The translations under genes and the position numbers were made by a program. Of a stretch of DNA of 25,215 nucleotides, positions 7,653 through 16,204 are shown piece after piece. This DNA comes from a virus, in the IMG/VR virus record IMGVR_UViG_3300038436_000055, positions 1 to 25,215 of that record; one strand, written 5' to 3'. A model generated the notes under the pieces. The model saw only the letters and a list, made by a program, of their open reading frames with translations, had not been told where the DNA came from and did no database searches. Positions within the stretch are counted from its first letter, which is position 1; each line of letters begins with the position of its first letter.

Positions 7653-10294
7653 GGCCATGGATTGAGATAGAGAAGTCGCCGGAGTTTCAGAACGCCGACC
7701 CGCGGGAGCGGTCGCTGTTTGCGGCGAACTTTATGCGAGAGATGGTTCAATCGGAGCCCGACTTAAAGCCCGAAATTATCGGGAAGGTAGGGAAGGAGAT
7801 TCAACAGCGATTGATTAACCTTGACCCGGGACATCCTGAGAATCAAGCGCAGGATAGACATATGAAGTTTGCCTCGACCGCTGGGCGGCTGGCGATGCAC
7901 GTACTTCCATTTGGGAAGTATCTTACGGAAGAGGGCTGGGAAGATTTCAAGAACATTAAGGCCCAGCCGGCACAGCCACCAACGGAAGATTTGAATGAAT
8001 GGGCTGCGGCAGGGTTCAAAGGACCTCGACCGACGTTTTCCGGCGTTCATGGAGCGCTACCCACGACAGTGGAGGAAGAGCAAGCTAAAGACATTATTAA
8101 ATCAACGCTTGATGCTGAGCTGTTTATTGGTGGGGGATATGTGCTGAAGGGGTTGGGGTATCTTGGTGCGAAGTCGCTTGAATACCTAGCGGATACGCGG
8201 ATCATCAAAGCTGCTCGGCAGGCGTTGCACAACTCAAACTTTGGGAAGCACTTTACCAGGGTGAGCCAATACATGCAAACGCCGCAAGGCCAAGCCTTTG
8301 TCAAAGGCAAAGATGGCATGATGAATGTACAAGCGGACTGGTTCACCCAGGCAGGGCTGTGGGATGAAGGACTGAGGCTGGGCGGCGTTTTTGATTTGAG
8401 TCAAGCGGAAAGCCGCGCCGCTACGGCGGTGTTTCGTGATCCTGAGTATGCGCGGAACGTAATCAACTCGCTCTCGCGAGAGGCGCAGATCAGAGTTCAA
8501 AAGGCCGTTGATTCTTGGATGGATGTATCGGAGCTTATCTTCAAGGATTTCGTTGGGATTGGTGGGAAGGTGAAGATGCCTAACGGCAAATGGGTGGAGC
8601 CGAAGGCTGTGGAGGGAGGGTATCTTCCCCGAATGCTTCGTCCCGAGCTAAAGAAAGAGATGGGATCGGAGATTGAGAGGTTCCTCAGGCTGAAGCAACG
8701 CGTGGCCGCCGAAGGGAATTTTCTTACGGAAGCAGGGCTTGATGATGGTAAGGCGCTGTGGGACGCCACGTGGGCGAAGTTCCTTGAGACAAAGCCAAAA
8801 GATTCCACAATGCGGGCAGTGCACTTTGCGCTTGATAGAGGGACAGCGAGGTCTGAGGGTGAAGCGATGAACGCGTTATCGCGGTCGCTTGAGGAGGCTA
8901 ACTCGGAGGTTGTGGGGTTTTTCAAGCATTTGGAAAGGCCGCGGGTGGCGAAGGAACTGCCGCCGGAGTTTTATGCCGAAGACTTTGGGTATGTGACGAG
9001 GGAATATGTGATTGACGCGGCGAAGAGAATGTCTGAGATTTCACATTGGGGGCAAGGCGAAAAGCCAGCAAAGCTATATGAAATGATTAGGAAAATTCCT
9101 GACGCAAATGAGCAAGAGGTTGCATGGAAAACGGTAAGGGCGTTCACGCAGCGGTGGCCGTTGGACGCACGGCCTTCGGTGAATTTTAGAGAATGGGCAG
9201 ATGGATATACGGCGGTGAATGTAGCAACACGTATTGGAGCAGGGCTATCCTCGGTGCCGAATGCGATGCAGCCTTTGATCTCGAGCTTTATGGAGGCCGG
9301 CTGGACCCGTGGAGCAAAGTCACTTTATCAAATGCTTACTTCAGGTGAGGCACGTACGGCGGCAAGGGTGAGCGGCTCCAACGTTGGGCAAGATGCAATG
9401 CGGCTTTTAGCAGGGTATGATCCTGGGACAGGAAAGCTGCGCCGAATGACAGATACGTTACTTGAGATTAACTTGTTTAACAAAGAGAATAGAGCGTGGA
9501 ACGCGCTGTCGGCGACTGTGGGGAAGAACTATGCGGAAGATCTTGCCCAAATCGCAGTAGGAAAAACGCCGTGGAAAAATATTCCTTTGATAGGGGACAA
9601 ACGGATTGAGTGGGCGAAGCGGAGCTTGGGGGAGCTCGGCGTTGATATGTCGAAGATGTCGAAAGACGGCGTTTTGCCGATACCAGAATTGCAAAAGGCA
9701 ATGTATAACTTTGCCTCAAAGTCGCAGCTACAGCATAGAGTGTTTGACGAACCTTTAATCATGAATTCGCCGTATTGGAAATACTTGTTTTTGTTCAAAC
9801 GCTTCGGCGTGAAGCAATTTTATTACGCCAAAGATGTTGCTGTTGGGAAGTTTCTTGAAAACCCAATGCCGCTTTTGCGGCTTATGGCAGGAGGATTTCT
9901 GGGCGGCGAATTTGTTGTGCATGGACGGCATCTTGCTGGGGAGCTGATGCGGTGGGGCTATAGCCTTGGGAAAGATCCAGTTGAATGGGCAAAGGATCGT
10001 CGAGGGACTCGGATTGTGCAGCGGGCGCTGGAGAATTTTGCGGCGATCGGGACGCTTGGAATGATCACGGATCTTGGATGGCCATCTAAGGATGAAGAGT
10101 ACGGCGTTGGGCAACTTTGGAGAAACGTTGCCTCGGCGGTTGCGCCGGTGCAGTTACGGGACGCCGCCGACATAAAGGAAGTCCTCATGGATAGGCCAGC
10201 ACAAGCAGGAACCTTTCCCGAACTGCTTGAGCAATTAGGTAAGGGAATAGCGGGCTTCTCCCCGCTGGGAAGAGAAGCCCTGAAGGAAGAGTGA
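7649..10294 (+). CDS. Large internal virion/ejection protein, 881 aa
   Basis: ATG 7649 lies within a 4-nt overlap with the preceding gene and follows GGGGAG. This is the largest protein in the window. It is mixed helical with many Trp/Tyr-containing amphipathic helices. There is a hydrophobic segment near residues 170-190 and another around 745-770 (LLRLMAGGFLGGEFVV). The length, helix content, isolated hydrophobic stretches and last position in the structural set match large ejected podovirus proteins (T7 gp15/gp16 class). No peptidoglycan hydrolase, RNA polymerase or protease motif is recognisable. The assignment is by context; a scaffold for other injected proteins is an alternative. Confidence 0.55.
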   Translation: MRPWIEIEKSPEFQNADPRERSLFAANFMREMVQSEPDLKPEIIGKVGKEIQQRLINLDPGHPENQAQDRHMKFASTAGRLAMHVLPFGKYLTEEGWEDFKNIKAQPAQPPTEDLNEWAAAGFKGPRPTFSGVHGALPTTVEEEQAKDIIKSTLDAELFIGGGYVLKGLGYLGAKSLEYLADTRIIKAARQALHNSNFGKHFTRVSQYMQTPQGQAFVKGKDGMMNVQADWFTQAGLWDEGLRLGGVFDLSQAESRAATAVFRDPEYARNVINSLSREAQIRVQKAVDSWMDVSELIFKDFVGIGGKVKMPNGKWVEPKAVEGGYLPRMLRPELKKEMGSEIERFLRLKQRVAAEGNFLTEAGLDDGKALWDATWAKFLETKPKDSTMRAVHFALDRGTARSEGEAMNALSRSLEEANSEVVGFFKHLERPRVAKELPPEFYAEDFGYVTREYVIDAAKRMSEISHWGQGEKPAKLYEMIRKIPDANEQEVAWKTVRAFTQRWPLDARPSVNFREWADGYTAVNVATRIGAGLSSVPNAMQPLISSFMEAGWTRGAKSLYQMLTSGEARTAARVSGSNVGQDAMRLLAGYDPGTGKLRRMTDTLLEINLFNKENRAWNALSATVGKNYAEDLAQIAVGKTPWKNIPLIGDKRIEWAKRSLGELGVDMSKMSKDGVLPIPELQKAMYNFASKSQLQHRVFDEPLIMNSPYWKYLFLFKRFGVKQFYYAKDVAVGKFLENPMPLLRLMAGGFLGGEFVVHGRHLAGELMRWGYSLGKDPVEWAKDRRGTRIVQRALENFAAIGTLGMITDLGWPSKDEEYGVGQLWRNVASAVAPVQLRDAADIKEVLMDRPAQAGTFPELLEQLGKGIAGFSPLGREALKEE

Positions 10295-10295
10295 G

Positions 10296-10418
10296 ATGCG
10301 AAAAGCTCGGCGCCGAACAAGCCGTGAAAAGGTTGAGAAGTGGGCTACGATCTCTCGACGACAGGAGCGTCACCCCCCGAGACGAGCTCGTCCGAAGCGG
10401 AAGTCTGGGGCGAGATAG
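10296..10418 (+). CDS. 40-aa highly basic peptide (tentative)
   Basis: An ATG two bases after the stop of the 881-aa gene, preceded by GGAAGAGTGAG, opens a 40-residue frame. About 40% of its residues are Arg or Lys (starting MRKARRRTSREKVEKW). It is compatible with a nucleic-acid-binding or DNA-condensing peptide and has no homologue that I recognise. It overlaps a candidate gene on the other strand (10345-10557). Its late-operon position and ribosome site support it; its small size and GC-rich Arg codons make it uncertain. Confidence 0.35.
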   Translation: MRKARRRTSREKVEKWATISRRQERHPPRRARPKRKSGAR

Positions 10419-10557
10419 GCCGCGACTCGTCCATTGAAACCGGAAGGCCCATTCGAACTCGGCCTATTGCTTCGGCAGAGGTAGTAGGCCGACACGTCTT
10501 ACGCCAGCATGAAAAGCCGTTCCAGAAGATGCAACTTGAAAGTTTGCTGCAAGGCAT
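10345..10557 (-). CDS. 70-aa candidate protein, coupled to the upstream ATPase gene
   Basis: The start ATG at 10557 overlaps the stop of the upstream ATPase gene (TAATG), with GGGAGAGC in range, an arrangement common in this operon. The product starts MPCSKLSSCIFWNGFSC and has three more cysteines in its first 25 residues, then a low-complexity Ser/Asp/Val tail. It lies antisense to the 40-aa peptide gene and to a plus-strand open frame (10340-10672), so at most some of these are real. No function is assigned. Confidence 0.35.
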   Translation of the reverse strand: MPCSKLSSCIFWNGFSCWRKTCRPTTSAEAIGRVRMGLPVSMDESRPISPQTSASDELVSGGDAPVVERS

Positions 10558-11774
10558 TATTGCTCTCCCTCCTTTAAGGCCACGACGTATTTGCCTCCCG
10601 AATCTATCATTATCTTTATGTGCTTGCTTTCCTCAAGGGTTTCGATTACCTCCTGTAAGCCGCTGCGGGTAAGGTGATACCAGTTCAATTTGAGTAAGTT
10701 TGACCAGGAGACCTTTCCCCGGGAGCGGATTTGGGCGAGGACGCGGTCAATGTGGCCGACGAACTGATGATCGCCAATGTGTTCGTAAGCGAGCTGCATG
10801 TTTTCTTTAACCTGTGCAAGAACGTCGAGGGAAAATTTGATGTCGTCAACGTGGATCTCGTAGCGCTGCTTGTCTGCGGCGGCGACCGCCATTGATAACT
10901 TAAACGCCAGGGCGTGTTCGCGCTCCTCAAATGACTCAAGTCGTTCGTCGAATATCGGCGGTCGGTCCTGATACCAAGATTCCATAAAATTCTTTGCCTC
11001 AAGGGTAAGCTCCATTGGGCCGACCATCTCGGAGATTTTCAATAGCTCTGGGGCTAAAGCCTTACGCAACTTTGCCCGTTGTACCTTAACCTCATTGTCA
11101 TGGAAAAGTTTGCGCTTACGCTTCTTCGTTGCCATTACAACGACAAGGCGGGAAGCGAAGCCAAGGCCAACGGCGTCGGGTGGGACGACGTCCTTAAAGC
11201 CTGTTGGGGTGGTAGCGCCGAGGAGATTTAGGCAAGTTTTGTAGAGAAAGAACTGCCCATAGTTTTTGGTTTTGTAGGGCCAGACATTATGGCAATCGTA
11301 AAGGGAGGTAAGTGATGCAATGAGCCCAGAGATGTAGGCATCTTTTCCGATGAAAACGGTGAGCTCTGGGGCGATTACCGTAGTGCAAGCACCACAAACA
11401 AGTTTATCCACGATGTCTTTGGGAAGGTCGTGCATTGAGTATTCGCCGATGTTTTTGAGCTTCTCAACTTCTGCTTTACAGCGTAAGCTCATCTCAACAA
11501 GAAGCGAGCCGTGGGTAATCTTCTCCATCAAGATGGAGTGGCCTGGAATGCAGCGCAGAAGGTCATGACCTTGGGCGATTGCGCTGCTCTTACGGAGGCC
11601 GCTCCGTCCGACTAAGATTATGTAGAAGTTGGGGAAGACTGTGAAGTGTTCACAATCGAGCCACACGCGGCGCTCGAGTGCCGAAGAAATCACTGCTAGA
11701 CCTACCCATAAGTGGTATATCTCGGGGGCTTCGTGCCATTCGGTGAACTGGAGGTATCGCTTCAACCATGACAT
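10557..11774 (-). CDS. P-loop ATPase, DUF3987-like replicative helicase candidate
   Basis: The start is taken at ATG 11774 (MSWLKRYLQF), 6 nt after GAGGG; upstream extensions lack a ribosome site. The 405-aa product has a Walker A motif GRSGLRKSS at about residues 56-64, preceded by a strand (FYIILV). The region ATTPTGFKDVVPP and a conserved basic stretch follow in the middle. A C-terminal winged-helix-like segment (VSWSNLLKLNWYHLTRSGLQ) closes the protein. DUF3987 proteins are predicted RecA-fold helicase/primase-associated ATPases in phages. Its place next to the polymerase supports a helicase role at the fork. Walker B is not obvious by eye, so the activity is inferred. Confidence 0.6.
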   Translation of the reverse strand: MSWLKRYLQFTEWHEAPEIYHLWVGLAVISSALERRVWLDCEHFTVFPNFYIILVGRSGLRKSSAIAQGHDLLRCIPGHSILMEKITHGSLLVEMSLRCKAEVEKLKNIGEYSMHDLPKDIVDKLVCGACTTVIAPELTVFIGKDAYISGLIASLTSLYDCHNVWPYKTKNYGQFFLYKTCLNLLGATTPTGFKDVVPPDAVGLGFASRLVVVMATKKRKRKLFHDNEVKVQRAKLRKALAPELLKISEMVGPMELTLEAKNFMESWYQDRPPIFDERLESFEEREHALAFKLSMAVAAADKQRYEIHVDDIKFSLDVLAQVKENMQLAYEHIGDHQFVGHIDRVLAQIRSRGKVSWSNLLKLNWYHLTRSGLQEVIETLEESKHIKIMIDSGGKYVVALKEGEQ

Positions 11775-11775
11775 T

Positions 11776-11991
11776 CTATCCCTCGTCGAACATCCGGATG
11801 GAGTGTTTGGAGTAGGCTCGAGATTCCTCGATGCGTTCAATGGCCTGAAGGATGTAAACACGCTTACGTGTGTTAGTGGCAAGGCGCTCGGCCTCTACGT
11901 CGGCCTCAGCCTTTGAGTAGTGCTTTTTGGTAGGTGGGCTACCAGACTCGACAAAGAGCATCCAGAAGACTTGATCTAGGTCGTTGCTCAT
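11776..11991 (-). CDS. 71-aa conserved-type small phage protein
   Basis: The start ATG 11991 overlaps the polymerase stop (ATGA) and has GGAGATCAA upstream. The core FWMLFVESGSPPTKKHYSKAE (in two strands) then EAERLATNTRKRVYILQAIE matches a common phage small-protein pattern: beta-hairpin, helix with EAERLA, then RVYIL strand. No function is known to me. Its position between polymerase and helicase genes suggests an accessory role in DNA metabolism, but this is only context. Confidence 0.65.
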   Translation of the reverse strand: MSNDLDQVFWMLFVESGSPPTKKHYSKAEADVEAERLATNTRKRVYILQAIERIEESRAYSKHSIRMFDEG

Positions 11992-14294
11992 TTGATCTCC
12001 TTCATCGAGCCAAGACGCGGACCGGTCTTGAACTCGGCTGGAATCACAAGCATTGCGGTGCCACAAAGAAACTGGCGCTCCATCTCCTTCTTCATAACTG
12101 ACGTTACCCAATCGACTTTATCAGGAGGGCACTGAACAAGCATTGAGTCGTGGATTTGCATGACAATGTGGATGCGAGGATCGGAGTAGAAACGCCAATA
12201 GCAGCGGAGCATCGCCCTGTTTAAGTTGTCTACGACAGTAGACTGGGGTACGTAAGCGATAGCTTCCCTGACAAGGTCGTCGCCCCATCGACCGAAGAAG
12301 CGCCGCTGACGACCAAACGGAGTTCGAATCGTTCGGGTTCCGTGAAGTTCGCGCTCAACTCGTTCGTGCCACTGAGGGATTCCGGGGAAACGCTGATAGT
12401 AAAGCTCAAGTACTCGTGAGGCTTCAGCTTCACTGAGTCCTGTGATTTGGGCGAACTTCCGTGGTCCAACTTTATAGTTTCCAGAATGGACACAGCGTTT
12501 CCCAATATCATATTCACGAGTACCTTTGCCAACCTCTTGTTCAGGCTTTCCGAATACAAGACTCGCCACGAATGGGTGGACTTTTTTTCCACTTTGAAAC
12601 CTCCCTAGAAGGTTACCATCACCAGACAAACCAGCAACGGCAATCGCCTCGGCCTGGGCGGAGTCTCCCTCGACGAAGACGGTTCCGGCGTCGGCTATGA
12701 TGATGTCACGGACGGCGCCGGCGATTGAATCATCCTCATCGGCGTGAGGCCAGTTTTGTAAATTCATTCCTGTGCCGAATACAGTATTTGAAGACGTTAA
12801 TCTCCCGGTTTCAGTGAAGTTGAACGTTGTGCGGATACGGCCATCTGAATCAAGTTGCGCGTCAAGATAGGTTGAAATGATCTTTCGAGCACGGCGAATT
12901 GTACCGATTAAAGGAAGTAACTGCGACGTTGATTTCTTCATTAGTTTGTCGATAGCAAGCTGATCTGTGGTGATGGAGCCGGTGGCGCGGTTGCGTTGAA
13001 CGGGTAGCCGGAGCTGCTTGTAAAGCAGGGTTTGCATAGCCTTTGGCGAATTGACGTTTACCTCCCATCCGGCGAGCTCATTGAGCTGGGCTTGCGCCGA
13101 GGAGATCTTTGATAAGAGCATTGAGCGCAGATCATCCCGCGTAGCCGTGTCGATCAACAAACCGTGGTCTTGAATGTTTGACAAGACGCGAAGCAGGGGC
13201 ATTTTGTAAGTTGTGAAGAAGTCCCACAAGCCGAGCTCTTTCATCTCAACGATTTGTTTCTCGGCGATCTCAAACGTAACGGCGCAATCCTTGCAGTTGT
13301 AAAGATACATTTGTTCAGGCGGGTCAACGCCGGGACGCCAACTTCGTCCTTCGTCTTTGTAATAGGGCTCGCGGGTGTAGATTGAGGTAAGGAAGTCAAG
13401 GGACTTTTTGAATTCAGGGTACAACACATGCGACGCAACCATAGTGTCCCAATACAAGCCCTGCAAGCAATCGCTGCCGCCAAGAAAAGATAGCTCGAAT
13501 AGGGCGTTTTGGATGATCTTCTTCACATTAGGGTTTTGGATAAGCTCGGCGCAGAGTCTCCATGCACCTTCCTCTTGACTAGATGAAGACCAATATGAGC
13601 CCTTGCCTGTGTCAAAAGGAACACATATGGCGAAGTCTGCGGAGTCGGCGAAGCCGATACATGAAATGTGGCCACGCATGAGCTCGATATCAACGGCGAC
13701 TGCTTCGGAGTGGTTCATTCGAGGAAGATGAAACATCACTTCGTCGTAGGTTGGGGAATGCAGTAGCGCCCGCTTTGGTAAGTCGAGCTTCGGCGACCTT
13801 GCCTCAATGAGGCAGCGCTTGAGGTCTTGAATGAAGATCGGACGCCACTCGTACTGGCGAAGGATCATCGCTGGATGAATTGAAGGTACAACTTTCAATC
13901 CGGCCTTGCCCTCAAGAATTGAACCTCGCCATTTCATAATACCCTTCTTGCTGGTCAAGCCTTCAAGCGCCAAGTTGCCGAGGGCAATCACAACATTTGG
14001 TCTTATCTTAGCCAATAGCGCAATTAGCTCGTCGAGGCATTGGAACGGCGACGAGATTCCAATTTCCTTGAGACGCTTAAGGTCGTTGTCTGGCGGACGA
14101 TACGGAAGGATGTTGTGGACAAAGCATTCTCGGCGATCTATTCCGACTTGAAGCAATGCGCTATCAAGAAGCTGTCCCGCACCACCGACAAAGGGAACAC
14201 CCGCCGCTTCCTCCTGACGACCTGGCGCCTCGCCAATTATCGCAATGCGAGCGTCAAGTGGCCCTACGCCGTTAACCCGCTTCATTGCAAGCAT
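11988..14294 (-). CDS. UDG-like domain fused to family A DNA polymerase
   Basis: 768 aa from ATG 14294, 9 nt after GGAGG. Residues ~15-150 match uracil-DNA glycosylase family 4: GEAPG (21-25), GVPFVGGAGQLL, an LGNLAL strand and HPAMIL (~140). The family's Fe-S Cys set is mostly missing: there is no N-terminal Cys pair and Tyr sits at NILPYRPP. Residues ~200-340 form a 3'-5' exonuclease: DIEL (~202), NALFELSFL (~263, Glu for the usual Asp), YNCKD (~332). The polymerase part has TGRLTSSN, motif A with D544 (GDSAQAEAIAVA), motif B K599/H603/Y607 (His at the usual Phe/Tyr position) and motif C HDS (~715). The same fused architecture is known from Bacillus phage SPO1 DNA polymerase. It is the main replicative enzyme here; glycosylase activity is uncertain. 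Confidence 0.9.
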   Translation of the reverse strand: MLAMKRVNGVGPLDARIAIIGEAPGRQEEAAGVPFVGGAGQLLDSALLQVGIDRRECFVHNILPYRPPDNDLKRLKEIGISSPFQCLDELIALLAKIRPNVVIALGNLALEGLTSKKGIMKWRGSILEGKAGLKVVPSIHPAMILRQYEWRPIFIQDLKRCLIEARSPKLDLPKRALLHSPTYDEVMFHLPRMNHSEAVAVDIELMRGHISCIGFADSADFAICVPFDTGKGSYWSSSSQEEGAWRLCAELIQNPNVKKIIQNALFELSFLGGSDCLQGLYWDTMVASHVLYPEFKKSLDFLTSIYTREPYYKDEGRSWRPGVDPPEQMYLYNCKDCAVTFEIAEKQIVEMKELGLWDFFTTYKMPLLRVLSNIQDHGLLIDTATRDDLRSMLLSKISSAQAQLNELAGWEVNVNSPKAMQTLLYKQLRLPVQRNRATGSITTDQLAIDKLMKKSTSQLLPLIGTIRRARKIISTYLDAQLDSDGRIRTTFNFTETGRLTSSNTVFGTGMNLQNWPHADEDDSIAGAVRDIIIADAGTVFVEGDSAQAEAIAVAGLSGDGNLLGRFQSGKKVHPFVASLVFGKPEQEVGKGTREYDIGKRCVHSGNYKVGPRKFAQITGLSEAEASRVLELYYQRFPGIPQWHERVERELHGTRTIRTPFGRQRRFFGRWGDDLVREAIAYVPQSTVVDNLNRAMLRCYWRFYSDPRIHIVMQIHDSMLVQCPPDKVDWVTSVMKKEMERQFLCGTAMLVIPAEFKTGPRLGSMKEIK

Positions 14295-14463
14295 GATTAG
14301 CATCCTCCAACTCGGCGCCGTTACGCCGGAGATCCTCTTCCAAGGAAGGCAAAGGCTCGAGCCCAAGGATACGCTCAATGCGCTCCACGCGGCAATAAAG
14401 CTTGCCTAGTGCGGCTCGAGTTTTGTCAACTCGCTTTCGCAGATTCTTCGGTCGAATTTCCAT
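14272..14463 (-). CDS. 63-aa coiled-coil-like small protein
   Basis: ATG 14463 lies 7 nt after GGAGG. It overlaps the end of the methyltransferase gene by 38 nt and the start of the polymerase gene by 23 nt. The product is helical: KNLRKRVDKTRAALGKLYC followed by RVERIERILGLE and an acidic SLEEDLRR segment, with a possible parallel coiled coil around residues 5-45. The function is unknown; the nested position suggests translational coupling into the polymerase. Confidence 0.6.
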   Translation of the reverse strand: MEIRPKNLRKRVDKTRAALGKLYCRVERIERILGLEPLPSLEEDLRRNGAELEDANHACNEAG

Positions 14464-15766
14464 TTGACTGCCTCCAGGCTTCGTCGATGAAGATAGATGC
14501 TTTTTCAAAAAGTAAAGGATCTTTTTCACAACCAATCGCTTTGCGATTGAGGCTGACGGCGGCCGCTAGGCTAGCGCCGCTACCAGCGAAACAATCAAGC
14601 ACGGTTTCGCCGGGGATGGTGCTGTTCTCGATGATACGTTGGAGCAGAGCGAGGGGCTTTTGAGCGGGGTGGATTTTGAGGTTGCCGCCAACAGGGGGAA
14701 CGGCGAAAACGTTGGGGAGCATCTGGGTAAGCGTGCGGTTTGAGTCACCGTCCTTTTGGCAAAACAAGATTGGCTCATATGCGGGCGCATAGCGCTGATA
14801 GGTATAGGATGTCATGGTTGTGGTACCTTTGGCCCAGATCAAAGGTATTTCGTCGATGGTGAACCAACGGCGAACAAGGCTACAGATTTCCCCATAAGAC
14901 CAAATTGCAAAGAACAAATACAAGTACCCTCCCGGAGTAAGGGATCTCTGAAGCTCAGGGAGTATGCTCGTAAGTAGCTCGATGCAGTTTTCCTCCTTAT
15001 CCCAAGCTGCATCGTCCCATCTTTCCTCGAGACCTACATTCCAAGGTGGGTCGATGATAGCGCAGTGGATAGAGGCATCAGGAAGCTCCTTTAGGAAGTC
15101 TTGAGCGGCGGTGCATTTGAAAGTCCAAGGGACCTCACGGCGTTCAGGGGCCAACTCGAGCTCCTCGTCAAGTTCAGTTAAAACTTCCCGCCAGGCGGTT
15201 TCCTCTTTCTTTTTGAGCTTCGCCAAAACTGTGCGCTTTTTGTTACCGGAAAGTGTTGGGTCAACCTCAAGGCCCTTTGAAACTTTGATTGCGTCGGAGA
15301 CAAAGCCGATGCTTTTGCCAAGGATCTCGGCGACATCCTCGACGCCAAAGCCATCACCACTCTTGTCGCCCTGAAGACGCCGCCCAAATTTGGCTTGACC
15401 AAGCTCATAGATCTTGCGAACGGCGTCGCATTCCTCTTGATAGGACAAGTTACGACGCTTGATGTTCTCCTCAAGTTCAATCCATTGCTGATCTATTGGG
15501 TCAAGAACCTTGATATCGTTTACGGGAACAGAAGGCCAGCCAAGACTACGGCAAGCCTGAAGGCGACAATATCCGGCTATAAGTTGGTCGCCGGAGACAA
15601 CGATAGGGTGGAGCAAACCGCGCTGTTTGATGCTAATCGCAAGCTCTTTGATATGGTCAGGATCTACCTTTCGGCGTTGTCGCTCAGGGATGACGACGCC
15701 GTCAGTTGGAAGATATGTTATTTCAACCCGTGAAATATCGGGTTCAAAACGCTGCATATCTTTCAC
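14426..15766 (-). CDS. ParB-like domain fused to DNA methyltransferase
   Basis: The start is GTG 15766, 6 nt after AAGGAG; the later ATG 15757 is 15 nt away. Residues ~20-85 form a ParB/sulfiredoxin-type domain (IPERQRRKV, DHIKELAISIKQRGLLHPIVV, GYCRLQACRSLG). A helix-turn-helix-like part follows (VEDVAEILGKSIGFVSDAI). The C-terminal half is a beta-class amino-methyltransferase: DPPW (motif IV) precedes the FAGSG AdoMet-binding motif near the C-terminus. Such ParB-MTase fusions are common in phages and modify N6-adenine or N4-cytosine, probably to evade host restriction; specificity cannot be read here. A GTGA overlap (15763-15766) with a 26-aa reading frame is possible. Confidence 0.88.
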   Translation of the reverse strand: MKDMQRFEPDISRVEITYLPTDGVVIPERQRRKVDPDHIKELAISIKQRGLLHPIVVSGDQLIAGYCRLQACRSLGWPSVPVNDIKVLDPIDQQWIELEENIKRRNLSYQEECDAVRKIYELGQAKFGRRLQGDKSGDGFGVEDVAEILGKSIGFVSDAIKVSKGLEVDPTLSGNKKRTVLAKLKKKEETAWREVLTELDEELELAPERREVPWTFKCTAAQDFLKELPDASIHCAIIDPPWNVGLEERWDDAAWDKEENCIELLTSILPELQRSLTPGGYLYLFFAIWSYGEICSLVRRWFTIDEIPLIWAKGTTTMTSYTYQRYAPAYEPILFCQKDGDSNRTLTQMLPNVFAVPPVGGNLKIHPAQKPLALLQRIIENSTIPGETVLDCFAGSGASLAAAVSLNRKAIGCEKDPLLFEKASIFIDEAWRQSNGNSTEESAKAS

Positions 15767-15843
15767 ATTTTGCTCCTTTCCTTTTGCGGGTGTGGGGTTC
15801 CCGCGTTGCTGCAAATCGCCACAAGGTTGTTGTCACGCGCCAT
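15763..15843 (-). CDS. 26-aa coupled leader peptide (tentative)
   Basis: An ATG at 15843 gives MARDNNLVAICSNAGTPHPQ plus six residues and stops at TGA 15763-15765. This overlaps the GTG start of the methyltransferase gene as GTGA. AAGGAG lies only two bases from the ATG, which is poor spacing. It may be a leader peptide that lets ribosomes reach the GTG, or a chance frame in a structured spacer. Confidence 0.3.
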   Translation of the reverse strand: MARDNNLVAICSNAGTPHPQKERSKM

Positions 15844-15910
15844 TGCTCCTTCCCACCTCAGCCCCACTCTGGGGTGCCGCCCTCGCTACGCTGTGGGCGG
15901 TGCGGCTAGA
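15844..15910 (-). other. GC-rich hairpin spacer downstream of the 97-aa gene
   Basis: On the minus strand this short spacer holds two hairpins: CCGCCC...GGGCGG (6 bp around 12 nt) and CCCCA-GAG-TGGGG (5 bp). There is no following U-run, so it is not an ordinary intrinsic terminator. An RNA processing, translational-control or stability element is possible. Confidence 0.35.
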
Positions 15911-16204
15911 TTAGCCATTGGCCTCGTATGCGGCCATGACTTCTTGAAGGACACGCTCATTGGCCCGTTGCTCGATCAGTAATGCGCCAACGAGACCTGG
16001 GTATTGATTCTTACCTTCCCATGCACGGGGGCCACTGCCGTGGAATTCACCGTATTCGAGGAGCGCATCGAACAGTTTGCCAGTGACCTCAATAGCCTTC
16101 TTGATACGAGCGATTTGTGCCTCGTAGTCGGGCTTGCAGCGTTCGGGCATGTGCATTTGACTGCCCATACCTATTCCAGCTTCTCCACTGCTAAATACTC
16201 CCAT
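15911..16204 (-). CDS. 97-aa helical protein of unknown function
   Basis: ATG 16204 follows AGGAGGAAAAC. The N-terminal ~20 residues are Gly/Met rich and probably disordered. The rest is helical (YEAQIARIKKAIEVTGKLFD, then LLIEQRANERVLQEVMAAYE) around an FHGSGPRAWEGKNQYPG loop. No known domain is recognised. It lies between two structured spacers in the replication operon. Confidence 0.65.
   Translation of the reverse strand: MGVFSSGEAGIGMGSQMHMPERCKPDYEAQIARIKKAIEVTGKLFDALLEYGEFHGSGPRAWEGKNQYPGLVGALLIEQRANERVLQEVMAAYEANG

Noticed and set aside
10340-10672. 110-aa plus-strand gene after the ejection protein
   Set aside because: Its GTG start has only a weak site, it runs into the ATPase gene on the other strand, and it competes with two other small frames. 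It was kept only as a note in the convergence finding.
11775-11882. Longer N-terminus of the P-loop ATPase
   Set aside because: This stretch is the coding region of the 71-aa gene in another frame and has no ribosome site; ATG 11774 does.
14295-14378. Longer N-terminus of the polymerase
   Set aside because: The frame is open to 14378 but overlaps another gene, lacks a ribosome site, and the added residues carry no Cys pair or family pattern; ATG 14294 has GGAGG 9 nt away.
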